Shown: positions 15,642 to 25,026 of the stretch, piece by piece
Numbering within the stretch: the first letter of the stretch is position 1
Layout: the number at the start of each line of letters is the position of its first letter
Source: Roseibacillus sp.
GTDB taxonomy: Bacteria > Verrucomicrobiota > Verrucomicrobiia > Verrucomicrobiales > Akkermansiaceae
DNA: 56,598 nucleotides
Assembly: GCA_002686085.1 (NCBI GenBank)
Contig: NZAC01000026.1
Coordinates: forward strand, 2,143-58,740
Reading direction: 5' to 3'
Position numbers and translations under genes: made by a program
Notes under the pieces: model-generated
Seen by the model: only the letters and a program-made list of their open reading frames with translations
Database searches by the model: none
What the model was told of the DNA's origin: nothing

Positions 15642-16703
15642 TCATAGCCCACGCTCAAGAACGTCGAAAAAAACTTCAATATGGGATTTTTCCCGCTCTC
15701 GAAGGCCCTTGCGATATTCCCTTAGCCCGTCTCTACGTTTTACCGCTTCAAGAGCAGCAACAACCTCTTTACGAGCCTCCGCGAATGTTCGTTCATTTGG
15801 CCCCCTTTTCTCAAGCACCTCCACGAGGTGCCACCCCATTGTGGTCTGAACCAGCACAGCGTTACCAGGCTCCAGCGTAAAGAGAACATTCCGAAGACCC
15901 TCAGGTATACGGTCAGGTTGTAGCCACCCAAGATCACCCCCGGTCATTCTTGTTTTTTTATCTTCGCTGAGCCGCCGGGCTAACTCATCAAATTTAGCCC
16001 CCTTCGATAGCTCAGTCTGCGCGCCCTTCAATACGGTCAGAACTTCCTCAAGCTTTTTCCCCGTCAGTCCTACGGTTGAGCGGAAAATGTGCCGCGCTCG
16101 CACTCGTTCAGGGTGAGCCAATCGTTGCTTATTTTCTTCAAACCAGATCTCTGCCTCCTGCTCCCCAACCGTGACGTCTATCATACTGAAAAGGTATTTT
16201 TCCTGCTGAATCCGCGCCGCGATCCGGTAGCGTAGTTCCTTTTCGCTCCACCCCATTTCCTCCAAGGAAGCGAGGTAAGCCCGCTCACTGGGAAAACGCG
16301 CAGTAAACAGTGCAAGTTCAGCGGCAATCTCCTCATCCGTCACCGGAACCTCGGATTGACTGAACCGGGCCTTGAGCCGGATAAGATGCAGATCAATCAA
16401 GTCGTTCAGGGCCGCACGCCGGAGAAGGAGTCTGTCCTCTCGCGGGAGACCTTCCGCCTTTCGCCCCGCCCTCCACAGGTTTTCCTCGACCCGACGATCA
16501 ACCTGAGTAAGCAGAATCGGCTGATAGTGAATCCGGGCAACCACTCCTGCATCCTTGGCAGCGTCCACGACCTCAGCGCTATCAGGAGCTCTGCGTGCTA
16601 GCGAACGCCGCAGTGGCCCCCCGATTACAAAGAGATCCGTCACCAGATACAGAATCACGACAACATAAATCACTGCCCGGGCGAGGGCACCCTTGTCCAC
16701 CAT
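15642..16703 (-). CDS. membrane-anchored PpiC/SurA-type peptidyl-prolyl isomerase
   Basis: 353 residues from the ATG at 16703 (MVDKGALARAVIYVVVILYL); a GTG at 16736 and an ATG at 16805 overlapping the upstream gene are alternatives. One transmembrane helix lies near the N-terminus. A SurA-like helical chaperone region follows (about residues 60-200, with LNDLIDLHLI and TDEEIAAELALF). The parvulin domain then runs from RARHIF through GGDLGWLQPDRIPEGL and TMGWHLVEVLE. It should fold or escort exported proteins on the periplasmic side. It follows the L,D-transpeptidase gene on the same strand with a short gap, so the two envelope genes are probably coexpressed. Confidence 0.88.
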   Translation of the reverse strand: MVDKGALARAVIYVVVILYLVTDLFVIGGPLRRSLARRAPDSAEVVDAAKDAGVVARIHYQPILLTQVDRRVEENLWRAGRKAEGLPREDRLLLRRAALNDLIDLHLIRLKARFSQSEVPVTDEEIAAELALFTARFPSERAYLASLEEMGWSEKELRYRIAARIQQEKYLFSMIDVTVGEQEAEIWFEENKQRLAHPERVRARHIFRSTVGLTGKKLEEVLTVLKGAQTELSKGAKFDELARRLSEDKKTRMTGGDLGWLQPDRIPEGLRNVLFTLEPGNAVLVQTTMGWHLVEVLEKRGPNERTFAEARKEVVAALEAVKRRDGLREYRKGLREREKSHIEVFFDVLERGL

Positions 16704-16794
16704 TGACCGTTCGGAGGCAGTTGCAGGGTCGGGCACGGCGCCTATTCTGGTCAGACCACGGCTGGTTGCCGAGCGCAAATCCAGAAGTCGCCCA

Positions 16795-17988
16795 TCAACG
16801 CACAATGACCTTGGCTCCCGGCCGAATCAAGGTCGGAAAACGCACCGCGTCCCAGTTGGCGAGTCGAATACAACCCGCGCTGAGAGATCTCCCTATGGTC
16901 CGTGGACTTGCCGTACCGTGAATACCTATTCCGGACTTTGTGAGTCCCGACCATAATATGCCAACAGGCAGGTTTGGGCCGGGAGGAATCTGCAGCACCT
17001 TGCTGCGATCCTTGTTGCGAACACCGGTATCGAGAAGCTGCTTGTCATAATACCAGCTTGGCAGCTCCAGGCAGTTCGCTATGGCCCACTCTCCATGGTG
17101 AGTTTGCTCCAGCCTGCCCGGTGTAATCGGAAACATCGCGATTAATTTTTGTGGCTCAAAATTTTCATTCTTCTCTGCGACTACTACTGCGGCACCCGGC
17201 GCGCCCGGAGAGGCTCCTTTCTCGTAGATAAAGAGATTACGCCCAATAGTATCAATCACCACTGTCCGGGCACTGAGCGTCAAATCCTCTCTGTGAGACC
17301 GCCCTTCCTTCAGATCCTCGATCAGGAATGGAGAAACGTTCGGCACCAACAGAGCCTTTCGGGGAGCTATCCCGTTGGCAACGGCTGCTCCATTTAGTTC
17401 GATCAGAAAGCTTTCGGAGGTGTGATACCGCTCCGCCATGAACTCAAGATAACTACGATATGACATTCGCTCTTCCTCTGCTTGATCCGCATATTCGAGT
17501 GGGAGATCCGGGTTGACCCAATCCGCGGCGAAATCAGGAACAACTGCAACCGCGTATGTCTCGCCCAGCATTCGATTTGCCTCTTCGCGAAGGACCTCCC
17601 AGGCATCGGGGTCGCGCCCCATGCTTCGATTGTAAGAGTGCACGGCCTTGGTAGTGAACTTACCGGGCTTTCCGTCGATAAAACCCGGACCGAACCGTTT
17701 CTCATCAAGATAGATCTGAAGTCTTACGTTGGGCGCAACAGAATTGGCCTTTTCAACACGAGCTCTGGCAGCAGCCAGATCTTTTTCATCGACCGCTTCC
17801 GCCTCTACGACAATCACGGCCTTCCCCGCGGGCTTCCCTTCAACACGAGGAGAGGGCCCCGACGCATCCGGCCGATTTGTGGGAAGGCTTCGTTCCTCCG
17901 CTTGAAGCGGCGAAGCCAAAGCCCCCAAGAGGAGCAAGGGCACCCAAAGAAGCCGCCAACAAGAGATCACGCTTTGCGTCATTTTCAT
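16795..17988 (-). CDS. L,D-transpeptidase (YkuD domain)
   Basis: Periplasmic enzyme that makes 3-3 peptidoglycan crosslinks or attaches proteins to peptidoglycan. 397 residues from the ATG at 17988; the hydrophobic WRLLWVPLLLLGALASPLQA about 10 residues in is a signal peptide. An in-frame ATG at 18111 would put 41 residues ahead of it. Residues about 75-230 include a peptidoglycan-binding-like helix pair (FGPGFIDGKPGKFTTKAV). The YkuD domain opens at VVIDTIGRNLFIYEK and carries the catalytic motif HGTASPRTIGRSLSAGCIRL, with its histidine and nucleophilic cysteine intact, at the C-terminus. Confidence 0.92.
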   Translation of the reverse strand: MKMTQSVISCWRLLWVPLLLLGALASPLQAEERSLPTNRPDASGPSPRVEGKPAGKAVIVVEAEAVDEKDLAAARARVEKANSVAPNVRLQIYLDEKRFGPGFIDGKPGKFTTKAVHSYNRSMGRDPDAWEVLREEANRMLGETYAVAVVPDFAADWVNPDLPLEYADQAEEERMSYRSYLEFMAERYHTSESFLIELNGAAVANGIAPRKALLVPNVSPFLIEDLKEGRSHREDLTLSARTVVIDTIGRNLFIYEKGASPGAPGAAVVVAEKNENFEPQKLIAMFPITPGRLEQTHHGEWAIANCLELPSWYYDKQLLDTGVRNKDRSKVLQIPPGPNLPVGILWSGLTKSGIGIHGTASPRTIGRSLSAGCIRLANWDAVRFPTLIRPGAKVIVR

Positions 17989-18175
17989 CAAGGCATTTTG
18001 AATATCGCTATAGCCATAGTAATTGGCCCGGCCCGCTTTGCCAAGTCCACTGAACAGCAAGCTCAATGGGTAAGTTCTCGCCATCCGAGCGTGTCGAATC
18101 CCTTTTTCCAAGTCCAGACACCTCGCACCACCATCAATTGCTACGTGAATAAAGGAAATTTATCTTTATCGATCC

Positions 18176-19474
18176 CTAAGCCGGAGCGATCTCGCGGTCG
18201 CGTTCCAGGCGGCCCTCCAATTCTCTGCTGACGAGGACCTCAACAAACACATCATTCCCCTCATATGATGTTTCCAACACCTTGGCCTCAGCGTGGAGAA
18301 GAGACACCAGGTCGCCCCGGTGTTGCGGTATTCGGTAGCGCCTGCGAGATACCGCCCGGGACAGATAATCGACAAACTTGTGGTGTAAGGCATCCATGCC
18401 CTCGCCGCTCCGGGCTGAAATGGAGACCGCTTCAGGAAACTGGGACTGCAAGGCCCTGCGTCGCTGGGGATCATCCACCAGGTCGATCTTATTGAGGACA
18501 GTAAGCACCGGTTTGTCTGCGGCACCAAGCTCTGTCATCACCTCCAAGGTTGTATCACAAAGGCGTTCCAGCTCGGGCTCACTGGCATCGAGAACATGCA
18601 CGAGAAAATCGGCAAGGACCGCTTCCTCCAACGTAGCCTTGAAGGACTCGACAAGGCGATGCGGCAAATTCCTCACGAATCCCACCGTGTCGGTCACCAG
18701 CAGGTCACGGCCATCCGGAAGTTCCACTCTTCTGGTAGTAGGATCCAGAGTCGCAAAAAGCATGTCCGCCTCAAGGACCTCTGAACCGGAGAGAAGATTA
18801 AGCAGGGTAGACTTTCCCGCATTGGTATAACCAACAATGGCGGCATGAGGTGCTTCTGACTTCTGCCGCTCCTTGCGCTGAGTAGCCCGTTGTTTTCTCA
18901 CTGCAGCAAGGTCCGCCTTGATTCTGTCAATCCGCTTTCGCGCCATACGACGATCAACCTCAATCTGCTGCTCCCCCATCCCGCGAGCAGCTGCAGACCC
19001 TCCTGAACCACCACCTCCTTCGCGGTCAAGGTGACCCCACATACGGGCCATGCGTGGTAGAGCGTATTCCATTCTGGCCAACTCAACCTGTAACCGTGCC
19101 TCTCTTGTCTGAGCCCTCCGCGCGAAGATATCGAGGATAATCTCCTCCCGATCAATAACGGTCATATCAGCCGCTTCTTCCCACTCCCGCTGCTGATTAG
19201 GTGCCAGCTGATTATCAAATACGATGCAATCACAACCGAGTTCCCGGGCTTGAGCAGCAACTTCCTCCGCCTTTCCCTTGCCACAGAGAAATTTCTTCTG
19301 AGTTTGCCGGGCCCTGACGAGTTGATCACCCACAACCCCTATTCCGAGCGTGCCAACCAACTCGGCCAGTTCGTTCAATAGGCTCCGTGACTCCTCCTCT
19401 TCGCGCTTATCGAAGCAAATGCGAACGAGAAGTGCCCTCTCGACCATCTGTGGTCTATCACGCACCTCAAACAC
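18176..19474 (-). CDS. hflX: ribosome-associated GTPase HflX
   Basis: GTPase that binds the 50S subunit and can split stalled or hibernating ribosomes. 432 residues from a GTG at 19474; an ATG nine codons in (19447) is an alternative. The GTG start is preferred because its VFEVRDRP opening matches the usual HflX N-terminus. The HflX-specific domain (GKGKAEEV, FDNQLAPNQQRE, ILDIFARRAQTREARLQVELA) and the coiled-coil linker come first. The GTPase domain then shows G1 GYTNAGKSTL, G3 DTVGFVRNLPHRLVESF and G4 NKID. The gene lies 187 bases upstream of the L,D-transpeptidase start on the same strand. Confidence 0.95.
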   Translation of the reverse strand: MFEVRDRPQMVERALLVRICFDKREEEESRSLLNELAELVGTLGIGVVGDQLVRARQTQKKFLCGKGKAEEVAAQARELGCDCIVFDNQLAPNQQREWEEAADMTVIDREEIILDIFARRAQTREARLQVELARMEYALPRMARMWGHLDREGGGGSGGSAAARGMGEQQIEVDRRMARKRIDRIKADLAAVRKQRATQRKERQKSEAPHAAIVGYTNAGKSTLLNLLSGSEVLEADMLFATLDPTTRRVELPDGRDLLVTDTVGFVRNLPHRLVESFKATLEEAVLADFLVHVLDASEPELERLCDTTLEVMTELGAADKPVLTVLNKIDLVDDPQRRRALQSQFPEAVSISARSGEGMDALHHKFVDYLSRAVSRRRYRIPQHRGDLVSLLHAEAKVLETSYEGNDVFVEVLVSRELEGRLERDREIAPA

Positions 19475-19529
19475 AACCCGGAAAGCATACGTCTTCGACC
19501 AATCTAATCACGCCAAAAGACCCTAGCAG

Positions 19530-19666
19530 ATGCCAGACCGCATCCGTTTACCCCTGCTGCAGGAAATGGGCCTACCCTCCCCCGCGCCAGCAAGGATCTT
19601 GCCTCCACAGGGCAATATGGGGCTCGATAGCCCCTTTCGTGGGACCTCCTGACACATTCAGGGGCT
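19530..19666 (+). promoter_or_regulatory. possible structured leader of leuCD with a Leu-containing mini-ORF
   Basis: A 40-codon frame (19530-19652) starting MPDRIRLPLLQEMGL holds six leucines. Its distal half can fold in mutually exclusive ways: GGGGCT (19619-19624) with AGCCCC (19629-19634), or that AGCCCC with a second GGGGCT (19661-19666), which itself overlaps a CCTGA/TCAGG hairpin (19648-19662). This is the geometry of an attenuator, but leucines are not clustered in a run and the U-tract is only three bases. Speculative. Confidence 0.22.
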
Positions 19667-19731
19667 ACTTGTGACTTGCCCGGAGCCATATTTCAGAGCA
19701 GGTTCCCCGTCCCCGCTACGGGTGGGACCAA

Positions 19732-21159
19732 ATGGGAAAGACCCTCTACCAAAAAGTCTGGGATGCTCACACCGTGGGCACTCTGAGCGATGGCCGCACA
19801 CAGCTTTTCATCGGCACGCACCTTATTCATGAGGTGACCAGTCCGCAGGCTTTCGGCATGATCCGGGACCTTGGGCTGACGGTGAAGTACCCCCACCGGA
19901 CCTTTGCGACCATCGATCATATCGTTCCCACCGTCAATCAGGACGCCCCGGCCGACCCCCTCGCAGCGGACATGATGACCGCCCTGCGGGAGAACGCCGA
20001 CGAGTTTGGCGTCACCTACTTTGACCTCGCCTCAGGCAAACAGGGCATCGTCCACGTGGTCGGCCCCGAGCAGGGGATCACTCAGCCCGGATCCACCATC
20101 GCTTGCGGCGACTCTCACACTGCCACCCATGGAGCCTTTGGGGCCATCGCTTTCGGTATAGGAACCACTCAGGTCCGCGACGTCCTCGCCACCCAGACGA
20201 TGGCCATGGAACCTCTTAAGGTGCGCCGCATCGAGGTAAACGGAAAACTCCGTCCCGGCGTCTACGCAAAGGACGTCACCCTTCACATCATCCGTCTCCT
20301 TGGGGCCAAGGGCGGCATTGGATACGCCTACGAGTATGCCGGCGAACTCTTCGATAACATGACCATGGAAGAGCGCATGACCGTGTGTAACATGGCTATC
20401 GAGGGAGGCGCCCGATGCGGTTACGTCAATCCCGACGAGAAGACCTTCGAATTCCTCAAGGGCCGCCCCTACACCCCTCAGGAAGACAAGTGGGACGCTG
20501 CGGTCGAGAACTGGAAGTCATTCGCCTCCGACCCAGACGCAGAATACGACCATGTGGTTAAGATCAACGCCGCTGACATCAAGCCCACGGTCACTTGGGG
20601 CATCTCCCCAGACCAGGGCATCAGTATCGACGAAACCATCCCCGATCCCAGCCAAGCTGAAACCGAGGTGGAGGCCAAATCCTTTCAAGAGGCCCTCGAT
20701 TACATGAAGCTCCCCGGCGGAACCCCCATCAAAGGCGTGAGGGTGGATGTGGCCTTCATCGGATCATGCACCAACGGCCGAATCTCGGACTTCCGCGAGA
20801 CCGCCAAGTTCCTAAAGGGCCACCAGGTCGCCGAGGGAGTACAGGCCATCGCCGTCCCTGGCTCCCAACTGACCGCTATCCAGTGCGAGAAGGAAGGCCT
20901 CGACAAAGTCTTTGAGGAAGCCGGCTTTGAATGGCGCGCCGCAGGTTGCTCGATGTGCCTCGCGATGAACCCCGACAAGCTGGTTGGCGACCAGCTCTGC
21001 GCCTCGTCCTCTAACCGTAACTTCAAGGGTCGTCAGGGCTCTCCCACAGGCCGGACCGTCCTCATGTCCCCTGTTATGGTAGCTGCCGCTGCAGTCACGG
21101 GATCCATCGCTGATGCCCGCGAGGTTTTTGACTTCGACCCTGCCACCGCAGCCGCCTGA
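19732..21159 (+). CDS. leuC: 3-isopropylmalate dehydratase large subunit
   Basis: With LeuD, isomerises 2-isopropylmalate to 3-isopropylmalate in leucine synthesis. 475 residues, family-typical. It opens [15 protein letters not shown] and keeps the aconitase-fold signatures [20 protein letters not shown] and [10 protein letters not shown]. The three [4Fe-4S] cysteines are at about residue 345 (SCTNG) and about 406 and 409 ([11 protein letters not shown]). [11 protein letters not shown] near the end is also diagnostic. A GGTGGG lies just upstream of the ATG. LeuD starts 26 bases downstream, so the two are cotranscribed. Confidence 0.97.
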   Translation: MGKTLYQKVWDAHTVGTLSDGRTQLFIGTHLIHEVTSPQAFGMIRDLGLTVKYPHRTFATIDHIVPTVNQDAPADPLAADMMTALRENADEFGVTYFDLASGKQGIVHVVGPEQGITQPGSTIACGDSHTATHGAFGAIAFGIGTTQVRDVLATQTMAMEPLKVRRIEVNGKLRPGVYAKDVTLHIIRLLGAKGGIGYAYEYAGELFDNMTMEERMTVCNMAIEGGARCGYVNPDEKTFEFLKGRPYTPQEDKWDAAVENWKSFASDPDAEYDHVVKINAADIKPTVTWGISPDQGISIDETIPDPSQAETEVEAKSFQEALDYMKLPGGTPIKGVRVDVAFIGSCTNGRISDFRETAKFLKGHQVAEGVQAIAVPGSQLTAIQCEKEGLDKVFEEAGFEWRAAGCSMCLAMNPDKLVGDQLCASSSNRNFKGRQGSPTGRTVLMSPVMVAAAAVTGSIADAREVFDFDPATAAA

Positions 21160-21185
21160 GTCCTCCCCTCTGACTTCTTCTCAGC

Positions 21186-21788
21186 ATGGCTCTTGCAAAT
21201 ATAACCTCCGTCTCCGGAACCGCCGTCCACATCCCGGGCGCAGACATCGACACCGACCGTATCATCCCCGCACGCTTCATGAAGTGCGTCACCTTTGACG
21301 GCCTCGGCGAGTTTGCTTTCTACGATGTCCGCTTTGACCCCACCTCCGGGGAGCGGACTGACCACCCTCTTAACGAGGAGCGCTTCAACGGTGCCAGCGT
21401 CCTCCTCGCCGGCGTCAACTTTGGCTGCGGCTCCTCCCGCGAGCACGCCCCACAGTCGCTGAACAAGTATGGTTTCAAGTCCATCATCGCCGAGTCCTTC
21501 GCCGAGATCTTCTTCGGCAACTCAACCACCCTCGGCATGCCCTGCGTTACGCTCACTGCCGAACAGATCAGCCAACTCCGCGAGGCCGTCGAAGCCGACC
21601 CGACCACTGAGATCACCATCGATGTCGAGAAGCTCGAGGTTCGTTCCTCCGTCGGCCATACGTTCAATTGCGCCATTCCCGAGTCCGCCCGTGATGCCCT
21701 TATCAACGGGCGCTGGGACCCCATCCAAGAGCTCCTCGACAACGAAGAGAAAACCGCAGGCGTAGGAGAGGCTTTACCCTACGTCTAG
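21186..21788 (+). CDS. leuD: 3-isopropylmalate dehydratase small subunit
   Basis: Partner of LeuC that supplies the mobile swivel domain of the isomerase. 200 residues. The substrate-loop motif FGCGSSREHAPQSL is intact, as are PGADIDTDRIIPARFMK near the N-terminus and the FGNSTTLGMPCVTL stretch. The ATG at 21186 has no Shine-Dalgarno sequence (pyrimidine-rich upstream); it is chosen because it gives the usual family N-terminus. Convergent with a coiled-coil protein gene that ends 15 bases away. Confidence 0.97.
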   Translation: MALANITSVSGTAVHIPGADIDTDRIIPARFMKCVTFDGLGEFAFYDVRFDPTSGERTDHPLNEERFNGASVLLAGVNFGCGSSREHAPQSLNKYGFKSIIAESFAEIFFGNSTTLGMPCVTLTAEQISQLREAVEADPTTEITIDVEKLEVRSSVGHTFNCAIPESARDALINGRWDPIQELLDNEEKTAGVGEALPYV

Positions 21789-21803
21789 GTGACCGGCGTT
21801 CCC

Positions 21804-22973
21804 TCAAGGATCCCCGGAACCCGACACGCTCCTGCCTGCCGCATCATGCAGGATTCCCTCCTCGGGTCCTTTCTCGATCAGCTCTCCGGGAGCAGCAAGG
21901 AGCTGTTCTTCCCCATCTAATTTATCCGATACGCCGGTGGTCTCACGATGGGCTCTCTCCGAATGAGCAAGCTCGAGGGTGAGCCGGGCCACGGATTCCC
22001 GTGATGCCTCCCCCTCGGCGCGCACCTTTAAGATCTGCCTCCTCAGATTTTCGACCTCCCGGCAAGCCTTATCCAAGTCGTACTGAACCAGCATCCGAGA
22101 CTCTGCCATTGCGGCCTTTTGCGCGTGCAAGGCCTCAGCGCTCTTCTGGACTTGTCCCAGCTCCACAAGCGCCCTTTCCTCTCTTTCTCCAGCTCGGACG
22201 AGATCTTTCTTCAGTAATTCTACGTCTACGAGCGCCTTCACGTGCCCGGCCTTTGAAAGTCGCAACTCGTCCCTGAGATGGTCTGAACCGCCTGTCCCTG
22301 AGCTCAGTGCCAGGATCTTGGCTGTCATTTTCCTCTGTTGGCGAGCAATGGCCCTTCTCTCTTCCTCCCTACTCTCGATGAGAGTCGTAATCTCCTTTTC
22401 CAACCGTTCCCCATGCGCCCGCGCGGCCACCAACTGCTCCCGAAGATTAGCTCGTTCAATCGGATCTTTGAGCTCCTTTCGCACACGGACCAGATCTTCT
22501 CTCAAGGCGTGAAACTCCGCCTTGAAACCGGCCATCTCAACAGCCACTTCATCCGGTCTGGAAGCTGGTTTCATTCTTTGCTCTGCACGCGCTTTCCAGA
22601 TCTCGCCCTCCTGCAACGCTTGCTCCTTCTCTTTTTGCAGCTTCCTAATCTCCATCAGCATCCTGTGATTCGCCATGGTCAGGGCGCTAACTTCTCCACG
22701 GGCTGCGTCTCGCTCCTCTGCGACTGCCTCCATGGCCCGTCGGGCCTCCTGTAATCTAGCTCCCGCCCCCCGAAGATCTTTCCTGAGATCCTGCACCTCG
22801 GATTTTGATTCCTGCTCCTTGAAACACGGATCGAACCCGACAAGCACAAGCGGTGCATCCTCCACGCTAGAAATTTTAATCAAGGAGTTGAGGGTCTCGT
22901 TGCCCTCGACCCCTTCTGCGAGGACCGTATGGGCAAGGATGATCAGCGCGGATGCAACAGGGAGGCTCTTCAT
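21804..22973 (-). CDS. secreted coiled-coil protein, function unknown
   Basis: 389 residues from the ATG at 22973, which begins a signal peptide (MKSLPVASALIILAHTVLAEG). Almost all of the mature part is charged heptad-like sequence, for example ESRMLVQYDLDKACREVENL, rich in Glu, Arg, Lys, Ala and Leu, hence a long periplasmic or surface coiled coil. Two cysteine-containing segments near residue 60 are the only non-helical feature. No family recognised. It lies 144 bases after thiL on the same strand and could be the last gene of that run. Confidence 0.65.
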   Translation of the reverse strand: MKSLPVASALIILAHTVLAEGVEGNETLNSLIKISSVEDAPLVLVGFDPCFKEQESKSEVQDLRKDLRGAGARLQEARRAMEAVAEERDAARGEVSALTMANHRMLMEIRKLQKEKEQALQEGEIWKARAEQRMKPASRPDEVAVEMAGFKAEFHALREDLVRVRKELKDPIERANLREQLVAARAHGERLEKEITTLIESREEERRAIARQQRKMTAKILALSSGTGGSDHLRDELRLSKAGHVKALVDVELLKKDLVRAGEREERALVELGQVQKSAEALHAQKAAMAESRMLVQYDLDKACREVENLRRQILKVRAEGEASRESVARLTLELAHSERAHRETTGVSDKLDGEEQLLAAPGELIEKGPEEGILHDAAGRSVSGSGDP

Positions 22974-23117
22974 GGTAGAGGGGATAGTGACCAGAAAGTC
23001 GACGGACCATTTACCGCCCATGGGCAAATCTGAAAAGAACTTAATAAGGATGTCTTAAATAAATTCCCTTCCCGGTCGCTTACTCCGTCGTTCTCTCTTT
23101 CTTTCAACGAGCTGAGC

Positions 23118-24011
23118 CTATTCACGAAAATGATCCCATCCGCCCGACAGTCCTTCCGTGCCATCAGAGGACAGCGCGCCAACGGAAGTAAGCTTGAGGC
23201 TTGGAAATCTCTCCGGCCACTCAGCAAGCAACCTCTGCGAACTCCGTTCCGAAATCGCGAAGAGCAGTTCGTAGTCCTCTCCGTCCCGCAGGGCCTCCTC
23301 TGCCGTGACTCCGCGAGATCGGGGGAGAGCCTCTTCCTTCAGACGGAAGCCACACCCACTTGCCGAAGCAAGACGAGGAAGGTCCATCGCCAAGCCGTCG
23401 GAAAGGTCCATCATCGCGTGGATCCTGAAATTTCGTGACAACCAATCTGCCTCCTCGAGTCGCGGCATAAAGGTCAGATGCCGCCCCCTCTGTGATCCAC
23501 CAAGCTTTCCTGTCACAAAAAGAAGGTCGCCGGGGCGGCCCCCACTCCGCAAGACAACCTGTGAGCGCCTCGCAATTCCAGTGCCTGCCACCGAGATCAT
23601 CACTGGAGCTCCTTCCGGAAGAGAGGATGTTTCTCCCCCCACAACAGAGCAATCAAAGGTTCGCGCACATTTGTTCATCCCGCGGTAGACTTCCTCGATC
23701 CAGCGCATCTGGCAATCGGAAGGCAGCGCAAGGGTCACCATCAGGTGCCGGGGCCACCCCCCCATCGCAGCAAAGTCGCTCAGGGTTCGCGCCACGGCCT
23801 TCCAGCCTATTTTCCGGGGAGGCGCATCCGGAAGAAAGTGCACTCCACAAATAACGCAGTCCGTCTTCAGAAGCTCCACCTGTCCCCTTCCAGAGCTCTC
23901 CACAACAGCACAGTCGTCTCCCGGGCCTGTTAGTGTCTCAGGACCTGCTTCCAAAAGAGCGGTCAGCCGGGAAACCACGGCATCTTCACCATAGTGGGAT
24001 AAATCCAGCAT
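23118..24011 (-). CDS. thiL: thiamine-monophosphate kinase
   Basis: Last step of thiamine pyrophosphate synthesis: ATP-dependent phosphorylation of thiamine monophosphate. 297 residues, slightly shorter than E. coli ThiL. Motifs: GPGDDCAVV with metal-binding aspartates, LLKTDCVICGVHF, the glycine-rich RTLSDFAAMGGWPRHL, the VVGGETSS loop, and MMDLSDGLAMDLPRLA, then EEALRDGEDYELLFA in the C-terminal half. The first 26 bases overlap the end of the CPBP protease gene upstream, which suggests coupled translation. A GAGGAG in the overlap, 10 bases before the ATG, may be the ribosome site. Confidence 0.93.
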   Translation of the reverse strand: MLDLSHYGEDAVVSRLTALLEAGPETLTGPGDDCAVVESSGRGQVELLKTDCVICGVHFLPDAPPRKIGWKAVARTLSDFAAMGGWPRHLMVTLALPSDCQMRWIEEVYRGMNKCARTFDCSVVGGETSSLPEGAPVMISVAGTGIARRSQVVLRSGGRPGDLLFVTGKLGGSQRGRHLTFMPRLEEADWLSRNFRIHAMMDLSDGLAMDLPRLASASGCGFRLKEEALPRSRGVTAEEALRDGEDYELLFAISERSSQRLLAEWPERFPSLKLTSVGALSSDGTEGLSGGWDHFRE

Positions 24012-24876
24012 TTTTTTCGAACTCCTCGATCCACTCGGGATTGAATTTTAAGAGTGTCTGTATCGCAACCGTCGCCGCATTAAAGCAAAAGTGAATGGCG
24101 ATCGGAGCCCAGAGAGAACCTGTGTATTCATAAGACAGCGCAAGGAGAATGCCGAGAACCGTCAGAGGCAAAAGCGCAACAAGGTTCATGTGCACCGCCC
24201 CAAAGAGCAACCCCGATAAAATCACGGCCAATGGTAATCCCGCCATTTTTTTCACCATTGTGTAGATGTAGCCACGGAACACTACCTCCTCAGCCAAGGG
24301 CGCCCCAATACAAGCCACCACCCCCATGAGGATGAAAACCGTTGGGTCCGTTGTTTCCTGCAAAAGCTTAACACTTTCCTGTACGCCATCTCCCTCAATG
24401 AACTGCCCCAGCCAGTCATTGTATCCCACGATGTCAAGCACTGCCATGAAGGCCCACATCACGAGCACCACGGCCGGCGCATAAACCAACTTCCACCAGG
24501 TAGTCCGCCAGCGCAGCCCAAACGCCTCAGCCAGATTCACCCTGCGGAAGAGCATCAAGAGGACGAACGCGATCTGAAGAACCTGAAGCAGAAAATTAAA
24601 CATAAGCCCATAGACAAGGCCCTCCGCTGCAGCCAGTTCCGAGTCCGCCGCCTCAAACCTCGAGAGTTGAAAGAGGCCTGCGTAAAATCCGAACAACAAG
24701 GAAACCCCAACGATGTCGGGCAACCCGAATCCCCGGACCGGCACCCTTCCCTTCGGTATGGGCGGCGCATTCTCCCCTCCGAGATGCTTCACTGCATAAT
24801 ACGGAACTACCCCCAGAAAGAGGATCCCGGCACAAATGGCATACGCTATGCCAATGACTTTAAACTCAAGGTCCAT
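23986..24876 (-). CDS. CPBP-family intramembrane glutamic endopeptidase
   Basis: 296-residue integral membrane protein with about eight hydrophobic helices, of the CAAX-protease and bacteriocin-processing (Abi/CPBP) family. The catalytic motifs are visible: EEVVFRGYIYTM (motif 1, EExxxR), FGAVH (motif 2, FxxxH) and HFCFN (motif 3, HxxxN). Family members cleave prenylated or membrane-anchored substrates; no substrate can be proposed. It is divergent from the SHD1 protein gene (150 bases between starts) and overlaps thiL by 26 bases. The pairing with thiL is probably only translational convenience. Confidence 0.88.
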   Translation of the reverse strand: MDLEFKVIGIAYAICAGILFLGVVPYYAVKHLGGENAPPIPKGRVPVRGFGLPDIVGVSLLFGFYAGLFQLSRFEAADSELAAAEGLVYGLMFNFLLQVLQIAFVLLMLFRRVNLAEAFGLRWRTTWWKLVYAPAVVLVMWAFMAVLDIVGYNDWLGQFIEGDGVQESVKLLQETTDPTVFILMGVVACIGAPLAEEVVFRGYIYTMVKKMAGLPLAVILSGLLFGAVHMNLVALLPLTVLGILLALSYEYTGSLWAPIAIHFCFNAATVAIQTLLKFNPEWIEEFEKNAGFIPLW

Positions 24877-25026
24877 CCACTCTCTTCAAAAGAAAATAGA
24901 TGCTCCAGAGCCCCTTGGCGAGCGGAGGTGTATCTAAAGTTCCTCTCAGGGCTCCCCCAAAGGTGGCCGCGCACGACCCAAAATTTGATAGATCCCCCGG
25001 AGAATTCGCATACAATCCTTCCGCCC

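Noticed and set aside
17482-18231. 249-codon open frame opposite the L,D-transpeptidase gene
   Set aside because: It overlaps the YkuD protein gene and runs into hflX; low-complexity basic translation.
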